Source: an uncultured Bacilli bacterium
GTDB taxonomy: Bacteria; Bacillota_I; Bacilli_A; RFN20; CAG-826
DNA: 13,509 nucleotides
Assembly: GCA_905236535.1 (NCBI GenBank)
Contig: CAJOQN010000049.1
Span: forward strand, 1 to 13,509
Reading direction: 5' to 3'
Part shown: positions 7,380 to 13,509 of the stretch, in pieces
Layout of the letters: each line of letters starts with the position of its first letter
Position numbering within the stretch: the stretch's first letter is position 1
Notes under the pieces: model-generated
Databases searched by the model: none
The model's input: the letters and a program-made list of their open reading frames with translations, nothing else
What the model was told of the DNA's origin: nothing
Program-made: the position numbers and the translations under genes

Positions 7380-7443
7380 TCATTTGTTAATTAAATGTTA
7401 ATTCAATTAATTGTTTTGATTAATGAAGTTCTAGACAACTATA

Positions 7444-9696
7444 TTAATCGCCACTTCCTGGGGCAACATAGTTTTCTTGAATCCAAAGACATGGTCTGCC
7501 ACTTTGCCAGGATTGTTTGTTGATACCAGCTGGGCAGTTTTTAGCATCATCAAGAACCATATATTCATCAGTATCACCAATTTTGATGGCTCCAGTGATG
7601 GTATGAACTGAATTATTACCAGTCATATAAACATCGCCACCACTAATGAAGTGGAACCAATATGATTCTGCTCTATCAAATGTGAAATCTGTGTTGTTGG
7701 TAAGATTCAAAGAAATATAATAGGTCTTTTCTTCTTTATCAATGGCGGTCACCATGTTGGTACTAGCATAACCGTTTCCAGCCATTTGAATGTCTGCGGT
7801 AAGGCTTGCAAGAGCAGCATTAACCTTTTCATCTGAAACAGTGACTCCTGGAAGAGCGGTGATGGTATAAGAACCAGAGAAGGAGACATAGATACCATCG
7901 GCCTTGCTTTCAAGCTGTAAGGTAGCTTCTCTTCTAACATATGAGATGCTAACAGTGACAACAGAAGACAAGCATAATAATCCATAGTTTGGAATAGATA
8001 ATTTAGCTGCTTTATCTTCGTTAATTAAGACTGCATCTTCAGTGTATTCACAGTCGAATCCAATCCATGTCATTGGAACAGCGGCTAAATACATTTCCAG
8101 CATTTGTGCTTTGGTTAAGTCTTCTGGGAATCCTAAGAAAGCATTATCGCCATATTCTTCTGCATCTTTAACTGTGACACCATCCCAGTTATCGCCGAGT
8201 TCGTTGATTTCATAGATAGCACCAGTTTCAGCGTCGTGTCTATATCTTAATTTGTCTTCTCTATAAAGAGGTTTAAGTTCGATGTTTTTCGGTTCGTTAC
8301 CCCAGTCAATTCTGGTGTAGTAGTACGGGCTGTTATCTGGAATCTCAGTGACATCACAAACAACGGTCCAAGAGCCGTCAGCGCTAATTGTTGGATTCAC
8401 TGGGAATTCTTTCCATTTACTCCAGCTACTCATTGAATATAATTTGAATGTTACTTTATCAACTAAGTCACTAGTGGTGTAACCTTTTGTGTGACCTTCA
8501 TAGGTATAGAACAATTTGGTTTCACCTTCGTTCTCTTGAACGGTGAGGTAAGCTTTGTCAAGTGTTAATCTAACGCTTTCAAAGACGGCTTTGTAAGTAA
8601 CTTTTTCTGTTGCGGTTTCATCATAAGCAACGACTTCTTTATCAAAGCCACGGAAAATGTAAGCAGCGGTTTCATCAGCGGCTCTCTTTGGAGCTTTTGC
8701 GGTGAAAGCTGGAATTTCGCCATCTTCAAGTTCATCAGCTTCGTATCCTTGTAATAAGGAATTATCATAATTAACGAATTCAACAACATTTTGCTTGTTA
8801 ATGACTTTAACACTGACTTCACCGGTTAAGTGTTGACCATTTCCATCAACAGCTTTGGAAGTAACGGTAATGGTGGCTTCACCAACGCTTTGAGCGGTGA
8901 TTAAACCAGTTTCGCTAACGGTCGCAACATCTTCATCACTAGACTCAAAGGTTGCACCTTTTTCATCAGCGTTTTCAGGTAAAATGGTATACTCAACTTG
9001 AGCGGTTGGGTGTTCGGTTTCCGCAATGTTTAAGGTAACATCTTCTTGTTCGATGATTAATTGTGTGATTTCCGTTGCAACAACGGTAACATTAACTGTT
9101 CTGGAAACTGTGGTGCCATCAGCCTTTTGAGCAACTGTCTCAACGGTGATGACAGCTTCACCAACTTTGATACCTCTAATTTCACCACTGTCGTTGACGG
9201 TAGCAACTTCGGCATTGCTAGTGGTAAATTTTAAACCTTTTTCAGAGACGTTCGCTGGGGCAAAGGTAGCAACGATTTGTTTGGTTTCGTTTCTGTGGAG
9301 TGTGACTGCTGATTCTTCAAGAGTCATATCAGTCAATGGAACTGCTTTGACGGTGACTGGAATGTCAACGCTCTTTCTCTTATAAGTAGCTTTGACCGCC
9401 GTATCACCTAAAGCTAACGTCGTCTTGTTGAAAGTGACGTCTTGAAGGTCGATATCTTCTCTGGATTCATCAGAGTAGACTGCTTCAAGCTCTAATCCTG
9501 TTTTATCAAAAGTTTCACCATCAAAGTATTCAACTTTGGTTGGTAAGGTTTTGATAGCGATGCTGTCCAAAACTTTATCAGGAATGGACTCGCTTGAACG
9601 ACCAGAATTGTTGCCGTTACAACCAACAACGCCAGCTCCAACACCTGCTGCCATTACGATAGCAACAAGCGTAGTAAGAACTTTACTTTTTTTCAT
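7444..9696 (-). CDS. Surface lipoprotein with bacterial Ig-like repeats
   Basis: A 750-aa exported lipoprotein: MKKSK signal, hydrophobic core, lipobox VVGC with lipidated Cys26, then a Ser/Asn/Gly linker. Residues about 43-118 resemble a group-3 bacterial Ig domain (LPTKVEYFDGETFD); about 119-206 and 209-300 are two group-2 (Big_2) domains, with TSNAEVATVNDSGEI and SSDEDVATVSETGLI as the diagnostic repeats. About 303-372 looks like the InlB-type repeat common in gut Bacillota surface proteins (FVNYDNSLLQG to YKAVFE). Residues 375-750 are not recognised; this half is Trp/Tyr-rich, predicted extracellular, and ends NYVAPGSGD without a sorting signal. The stalk presumably holds the C-terminal half away from the membrane for binding. 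A strong AAGGAGGA (9701-9708) precedes the ATG, suggesting good expression. Function unknown beyond surface location. Confidence 0.85.
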   Translation of the reverse strand: MKKSKVLTTLVAIVMAAGVGAGVVGCNGNNSGRSSESIPDKVLDSIAIKTLPTKVEYFDGETFDKTGLELEAVYSDESREDIDLQDVTFNKTTLALGDTAVKATYKRKSVDIPVTVKAVPLTDMTLEESAVTLHRNETKQIVATFAPANVSEKGLKFTTSNAEVATVNDSGEIRGIKVGEAVITVETVAQKADGTTVSRTVNVTVVATEITQLIIEQEDVTLNIAETEHPTAQVEYTILPENADEKGATFESSDEDVATVSETGLITAQSVGEATITVTSKAVDGNGQHLTGEVSVKVINKQNVVEFVNYDNSLLQGYEADELEDGEIPAFTAKAPKRAADETAAYIFRGFDKEVVAYDETATEKVTYKAVFESVRLTLDKAYLTVQENEGETKLFYTYEGHTKGYTTSDLVDKVTFKLYSMSSWSKWKEFPVNPTISADGSWTVVCDVTEIPDNSPYYYTRIDWGNEPKNIELKPLYREDKLRYRHDAETGAIYEINELGDNWDGVTVKDAEEYGDNAFLGFPEDLTKAQMLEMYLAAVPMTWIGFDCEYTEDAVLINEDKAAKLSIPNYGLLCLSSVVTVSISYVRREATLQLESKADGIYVSFSGSYTITALPGVTVSDEKVNAALASLTADIQMAGNGYASTNMVTAIDKEEKTYYISLNLTNNTDFTFDRAESYWFHFISGGDVYMTGNNSVHTITGAIKIGDTDEYMVLDDAKNCPAGINKQSWQSGRPCLWIQENYVAPGSGD

Positions 9697-9708
9697 ATTA
9701 TCCTCCTT

Positions 9709-10145
9709 AAAAAGTAAAATTTTGCGTTTTAAATTTATATCTCAACGATAATAAATTTGATACAAAAGAAATCATTAGAAAAAATGAGAACTATTTTCTA
9801 AAAATCTCTATGAATCGAGTAAATTATATAATATTTGTTTTTAAAAGAAAACACCACTTTATCAAAAACTTTAAAATTTGTGAATTCTTAAAGTAATTTC
9901 CGTTTCATAGGAAAAACCTGCAATAAGTCTAAAAATTCATGTGAAAAATAAAGACGTTCAAATTACATCAAACTTATATTTTCTTCGAATGTATGATGTT
10001 TTTTTACTATTTTAATATCATTGTTTGTAGTGCCTTAAGAACAACATCTCTTCAATTTAAATATAAATGGGGCGCATATACGCGTCCCTAAATATAAATC
10101 AAAAATATACGCTTTGATTATTGCATTAGTGTTATGTTTAAAAGA
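9709..10145. other. Long intergenic region and leader upstream of the Ig-repeat lipoprotein
   Basis: No gene is visible in this stretch of about 440 bp. It contains a minus-strand TATAAT at 9823-9828, which would give a leader of about 110 nt but lacks a good -35. There is also an 8-bp inverted repeat, TTAGAAAA (9775-9782) with TTTTCTAA (9794-9801), within that leader. The right part carries the possible terminator at 10070-10087. No known riboswitch was recognised. Confidence 0.4.
10070..10087 (-). terminator. Possible terminator of the 644-aa surface protein gene
   Basis: GGGGCGC and GCGTCCC form a short GC-rich inverted repeat around ATAT in otherwise AT-rich DNA, flanked on both sides by AAATATAAAT-like sequence. 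On the minus strand one pair is A-C and the tail (ATTTATATTT) is only moderately T-rich, so it is a weak terminator candidate. Confidence 0.4.
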
Positions 10146-12080
10146 TTATCTATCTACTTTTCTCTTTCTAACAAACATGATGGACACCATGATTAATAAA
10201 CTAACAGCGATAATAATAACGATGGTGTTACCACTTTGTTTAAAAGCACCATTAATAAGAATGTTTTGACTACTAGTGTAGTAATTAGAATAAGCTGCTT
10301 CTTTTCTATCCATATAATCATCATAATTAGATGGATATTTAGAAAGAATGTAGTCATAACGATCCACTAAATCATTAAGAGAGCCTGATTCTTCTAAATT
10401 GTGGGTATACGTTAAATTCGCAAGATATCCTTGAGCGTCAACGCTTAAGCTATCGAAAGCGGTTTTTGTATCCAACCAGTCTTGGCTACTAAAGTTTGTT
10501 TCTCCCACTGAGAGGCATTGAATCTTTTCAAAGAATGTATCTTTAAAATTGTCTAATGCGGTATAGAAACTAGATTTTGGCATCAATTTAAACATTCTAA
10601 TCGCACCACTATTATTCGTGGAAACAGAGAATCCATAATTACCAAAGACAATGTATCTATTGCTATTTAAGACTGGACTATTGTTGATAACAGAGAAGAT
10701 TTCTTTTTCGCTTAATTCGCTAGCTTCGACATAACATAATAATTCATTCTCGTCATTATAAGAAACATATTTTTCACAGAAAGGATTATATAAATAGGTA
10801 TTAGATTTATTATTAACAATGACTCGTTTTACCTCAAATTTTGAACGAAAAACATTGGGCGACACTCCACTGGTTGGAACATCCAAAATATCGGATGTGA
10901 TGCCTATTGATAAACTATCATTAACAGAACCAAGATAAGTTTCGTGACCATTTAAAATATCAACAGTATAACTGCTTTCATCTACGCCATATTCACCAAC
11001 TGGATGATCACTGGTGATTAAACCTAGATAATAGGTGCCTCTATAATCAAGCATCGAATAATTCAATAGATGATATTGATCTGTTTGAGTGCTTTCTTGA
11101 ATGATGGTAATAAAAACACGATAACCAAGTCCCATATAGGTAAATGTCGCGATTGCGTTATTACCAGTGCCAGAAACGCTGATTGAAGAATAAAGATTCT
11201 TTTCGTTTTCATATCTTGAATGAATAGTAAATAAAGCATTTGATGCTATATCACCACCAGATTGGCTTATATCATCATCTTTATCAAGGAGGTAAACATT
11301 AAATTCTAATCCTGATAAATCAACTTCTTCCCCTTGATAAAATGTTGTTCTATTAGGCTCACTAATGTTGTTTAGATTAAACATTTGTTGATAATCATCT
11401 AAATTGACATATTTATAAAGACGAACCCCATAAGTTGACCAGTCACCACTATGACCACCATACCAGAATCTATTTCTCGTGCCTCCACTCTCATAATTGA
11501 TACAAGTTCCATATTCTTCGCCGCTTCTTTGCATATCGAAGAAGCCGCCACCATGGCTATTAGGAGAGAATTTCCATTGGGCATTTTCATCAGAAGAATT
11601 ATTCGTAAAATATAAATCGCCATATAGATAAACTTTGCCTTGTTTATCATCCCAAGTTCCGTCGGATTGGCGATAGCAAAGATATTTATCTTTACAAATT
11701 ACTTTGTCCCAATAATTGCTATATGTATATGTGAATTGGAAAGTGAAAAAATTTCCAACTTTCCCAACGTTGAGCACTTGATAATTATTTAATGAATCGG
11801 TGAGATAATATTTATCACCCATCTCGCTTCTAAAATCATAATCTCTCGCACATAGATATATGGGGTTGCCACCAAAATGATCCAATACTCCACCATATTG
11901 ATTAGCGATAATGACTTTATCTCCGGCGTTTAAATCATTGATATCATCTATTCTTAAAAATAAATTTTGATTAACTTCACCACTTCTATTTATATCTAAA
12001 GTATTGTTAAACTTAACAATAGGAGCCGCCATTAGGGTGGTGGCTAATAATGTGGTAATAATTTTACTGATAATAAACAT
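10146..12080 (-). CDS. Large secreted protein with C-terminal membrane anchor
   Basis: A 644-aa surface protein of unrecognised family. Residues 1-19 form a signal peptide (MFIISKIITTLLATTLMAA). The body is rich in Tyr, Asn, Ser and Asp and looks mainly beta-stranded: about 25-235 contains a Tyr/Trp/Gly-rich region (NRFWYGGHSGDW), about 245-330 looks Ig-like (FYQGEEVDLSGLEF), and about 520-610 is more helical. A transmembrane segment at about 619-637 is followed by RKRKVDR. This is the geometry of a sorting signal, but no LPxTG motif precedes it, so it is probably anchored by the membrane helix alone. GAGGT at 12093-12097 lies 12 nt from the ATG, a slightly long spacing. It is divergent from the small gene at 12334 and looks monocistronic. 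Confidence 0.75.
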   Translation of the reverse strand: MFIISKIITTLLATTLMAAPIVKFNNTLDINRSGEVNQNLFLRIDDINDLNAGDKVIIANQYGGVLDHFGGNPIYLCARDYDFRSEMGDKYYLTDSLNNYQVLNVGKVGNFFTFQFTYTYSNYWDKVICKDKYLCYRQSDGTWDDKQGKVYLYGDLYFTNNSSDENAQWKFSPNSHGGGFFDMQRSGEEYGTCINYESGGTRNRFWYGGHSGDWSTYGVRLYKYVNLDDYQQMFNLNNISEPNRTTFYQGEEVDLSGLEFNVYLLDKDDDISQSGGDIASNALFTIHSRYENEKNLYSSISVSGTGNNAIATFTYMGLGYRVFITIIQESTQTDQYHLLNYSMLDYRGTYYLGLITSDHPVGEYGVDESSYTVDILNGHETYLGSVNDSLSIGITSDILDVPTSGVSPNVFRSKFEVKRVIVNNKSNTYLYNPFCEKYVSYNDENELLCYVEASELSEKEIFSVINNSPVLNSNRYIVFGNYGFSVSTNNSGAIRMFKLMPKSSFYTALDNFKDTFFEKIQCLSVGETNFSSQDWLDTKTAFDSLSVDAQGYLANLTYTHNLEESGSLNDLVDRYDYILSKYPSNYDDYMDRKEAAYSNYYTSSQNILINGAFKQSGNTIVIIIAVSLLIMVSIMFVRKRKVDR

Positions 12081-12118
12081 AATAAATGTTAGACCTCGCT
12101 CATACCGACATTTATTAT
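12079..12118. promoter_or_regulatory. Inverted repeat spanning the -10 box and start codon of the 644-aa protein gene
   Basis: ATAATAAATGT (12079-12089) and ACATTTATTAT (12108-12118) are perfect 11-bp inverted repeats, 18 bp apart. On the minus strand the distal arm overlaps a perfect TATAAT (12114-12119) and the proximal arm overlaps the ATG; the ribosome site lies in the spacer. No good -35 is seen. It could be a repressor operator; if transcription starts further upstream, it would instead be an mRNA hairpin touching the start codon. Confidence 0.55.
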
Positions 12119-12333
12119 ATAAAAAACACTTGTAACTAACTATATATTTTTCGAATTATCGTTATCTAAAATAGGTAAGTTTGGCTATTAAACGCGTTAT
12201 AAATATTCTAATAGGTAACTGTCACTGTTGATTATATGTAGCATTATTAATAAAAGTGATAGAACTCCAAAAATGTTAAATACTCTTTTTGTATTTTAAA
12301 GGCTAACTTCTTGTTAAAATATGTAAAGAAAAT

Positions 12334-12651
12334 ATGAAAACAAGCGAAGAGTACCAAATCTTTATTGGCTGTCACGATGCTCAGATAAACAATGAACTGG
12401 TCAAAGACTATGAATTGAGCGATATTATATCGAATTTTTTCATGAGAAATGAAGTTGATTTTTCATTATTAAAAATGGCTGGAGGATATTTATATAAAGA
12501 TGGGACATTCGTCTTTGAAAATGGAGTGATTATTTCCATTGTGGGGGCGAAAGAAAAAGAAGTTGTTAAATTAGGCAAAATCCTCTCAAAGTATATGAAT
12601 CAAGAATCTTCACTGATTATCAAAAATATCGTCGGAGCGAGGATCTTATAA
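12334..12651 (+). CDS. Small cytoplasmic protein, first of a tandem paralogous pair
   Basis: A 105-aa alpha/beta protein without signal peptide or membrane segment. It has the pattern YQIFIGCHD, then DFSLLKMAGGY, IISIVG, VVKLGKILSKY and SSLIIKN, shared position by position with the next gene. The pattern resembles DUF3574-type proteins (an FG..D start, central G-G/W, later E and paired beta strands), but this is weak. The function is unknown. The ribosome site is poor (AAAGAAA), and no clear promoter was found upstream. It is divergent from the 644-aa surface protein gene and forms a two-gene operon with the next gene. Confidence 0.65.
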   Translation: MKTSEEYQIFIGCHDAQINNELVKDYELSDIISNFFMRNEVDFSLLKMAGGYLYKDGTFVFENGVIISIVGAKEKEVVKLGKILSKYMNQESSLIIKNIVGARIL

Positions 12652-12652
12652 T

Positions 12653-12982
12653 ATGGAAAAAATGAAATTTAGCAAAGGCTATAAATATGAGATTTTTATC
12701 GGTATAAAAGATAAGGATTCCTATGAAGAGGTTTTCAGTGTCGAAGATTTCAAAGACATTCTCCGCGAAATATGTATCGCTAAAAAAATAAATTTTTCTT
12801 TGCTTACCCAATTAGGTGGATATAAGCACGACAAAGGATACACGACTGAAACAAGCTTAAGAATCATTATTATAGGTATAAGTGAAGAGGAAATCGCTTT
12901 GCTTGGTCAACAACTTAAAAAGAAAATCAACACCGACGCGATATTGATCACCAAAACAGAAATAGAATATATTTTTGCCTAA
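12653..12982 (+). CDS. Small cytoplasmic protein, second of the tandem pair
   Basis: A 109-aa paralogue of the preceding product: YEIFIGIKD, NFSLLTQLGGY, RIIIIG, IALLGQQLKKK and AILITK align with the equivalent segments. The sequences have diverged strongly, so the duplication is old or the two have different roles, for example as a heterodimer. The start lies one base after the upstream stop; GAGGA inside the end of the upstream gene serves as ribosome site, so translation is probably coupled. A second ATG three codons in is an alternative start. A weak 5-bp inverted repeat (13002-13015) follows, without a T-run. Confidence 0.65.
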   Translation: MEKMKFSKGYKYEIFIGIKDKDSYEEVFSVEDFKDILREICIAKKINFSLLTQLGGYKHDKGYTTETSLRIIIIGISEEEIALLGQQLKKKINTDAILITKTEIEYIFA

Positions 12983-13020
12983 TTTATTTAAGATATATTC
13001 CCACCTACAAAGGTGATAAA

Positions 13021-13210
13021 GATTATTGCTCCGTGAACTATGCGCAAAAAGGCCGGAGGGCACACTGAGGTTCCCATTGTGGATTTATTGTTTGATGAAG
13101 AAATCCAATCTTTTTGCCTCTACACCAAAGAAATCAGCAACATCGCTGTCAAGCATAACCGGCATATCTCGGCACATAAATATCTTGCTTCTTAAATTGG
13201 AGATTATTGG
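13021..13210 (-). pseudogene. ORF6N (phage antirepressor type) gene remnant
   Basis: On the minus strand, from about 13210, NLRSKIFMCRDMP leads into VMLDSDVADFFGVEAKRL, a clear match to the ORF6N core (VMLDsDLAelYGVetkrlN), and stops at 13085-13087. The expected continuation (kRN, RFPEDF) is absent. About 50 bases later, in another frame, a possible trace of the later FTEHGAI motif appears as RIVHGAI (13021-13041). The gene has therefore lost its middle and shifted frame. ORF6N proteins are DNA-binding, antirepressor-like proteins of phages and mobile elements. It follows the ATPase gene on the same strand. Confidence 0.6.
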
Positions 13211-13248
13211 AGAAAAACAAAGTATAACATTTTAAACCCGCAGGAGAG

Positions 13249-13509
13249 TTATAACTGTTTCAAGTATTCCTCAACATTGAGATATTTAATATCTTTATAT
13301 GTGGTGTTTTCCCCGCGATATATGACATTCCTACTGTCGATATGACCAAACTTATATTCAACAAGCTTGTTCTTCTCTATATCGATGAGGTGAACTATTT
13401 GTCTATCGTCTATTTCTTTGCTGTGTTTGATTTCATATATTCTTGAAACACCTTTGTCATTATCGCTGACAACCATATCATACTCGCCAACGGCAAACTG
13501 TGTCTTGCA
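13249..13509 (-). CDS. C-terminal part of a DUF4143-type ATPase (partial)
   Basis: The last 86 codons of a gene that continues beyond the window's right edge. The visible part reads GEYDMVVSDND, then IYEIKHSKEID, VHLIDIEKNK and NVIYRGENTTY, ending VEEYLKQL. This matches the C-terminal domain of the AAA ATPase plus DUF4143 family, whose tail has a PD-(D/E)xK-like core; the Asp of EYDMVV and the Glu and Lys of EIK are kept. The N-terminal Walker motifs are not in the window. These proteins are widespread in gut Bacillota and Bacteroidota and lack a firm general function; links to mobile elements and toxin systems have been suggested. The tail appears intact here, although the downstream neighbour is broken. 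Confidence 0.65.
   Translation of the reverse strand, partial: CKTQFAVGEYDMVVSDNDKGVSRIYEIKHSKEIDDRQIVHLIDIEKNKLVEYKFGHIDSRNVIYRGENTTYKDIKYLNVEEYLKQL

Noticed and set aside
9965..10006. ACATCA/TGATGT inverted repeat followed by seven T on the plus strand, as if ending a small RNA.
   Set aside because: The stem is only 6 bp with a 23-base loop, and no plus-strand promoter or gene leads into it.
13026..13235. Plus-strand frames at 13026-13235 and 13040-13195 that look like small genes.
   Set aside because: They are antisense to the ORF6N remnant, lack ribosome sites and resemble nothing known.
1..13509. CRISPR arrays, tRNA or rRNA genes, and known riboswitches.
   Set aside because: No regularly spaced short repeats, cloverleaf-like segments or recognised riboswitch cores were seen on either strand.

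Overview
The window is AT-rich bacterial DNA with Bacillota/Mollicutes-type features: AAGGAGG-like ribosome sites, sigma-A-like promoters, several lipoprotein signal peptides and no outer-membrane genes. All ten complete or 3'-complete genes end in TAA. Trp is read from TGG and no gene needs TGA as a sense codon, so the standard bacterial code (table 11) fits. Surface lipoproteins with bacterial Ig-like repeats and MptpB-like phosphatases suggest an uncultured gut Bacilli/RF39-like lineage. That placement is inference; there is no rRNA or marker gene here.

Layout. (1) 1-1253: an exported lipoprotein phosphatase with its own promoter and terminator. (2) 1384-3894: a cassette of about 2.4 kb bounded by a 91-bp direct repeat. 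On the minus strand it holds a 669-aa protein that appears to combine a DnaQ-like DEDDh exonuclease, a probable PD-(D/E)xK nuclease domain and a C-terminal winged helix, followed by a broken zinc-ribbon gene. The repeat is the 3' end of that zinc-ribbon gene. (3) 3951-4944: a multi-span membrane protein on the minus strand, divergent from (4) 5044-6582, a second lipoprotein phosphatase of the same superfamily. (5) 6649-7239: an Sfp-type phosphopantetheinyl transferase, convergent with gene 4 and sharing a bidirectional terminator. (6) 7444-9696: a 750-aa Ig-repeat lipoprotein. (7) 10146-12080: a 644-aa secreted protein with a C-terminal membrane anchor. (8) 12334-12982: two tandem, diverged small paralogues with a 1-nt gap. 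(9) 13021-13509: relics and a partial gene, an ORF6N (phage antirepressor type) fragment and the C-terminal part of a DUF4143-type ATPase.

Most complete, well-expressed-looking genes encode cell-surface or exported proteins. The two stretches that look accessory are the repeat-bounded nuclease cassette and the right end, with small paralogues, an ORF6N relic and an ATPase of a family common in mobile or defence-rich regions. The nuclease cassette is the best candidate for an undescribed system. All family assignments rest on motif reading only; no database search was possible.
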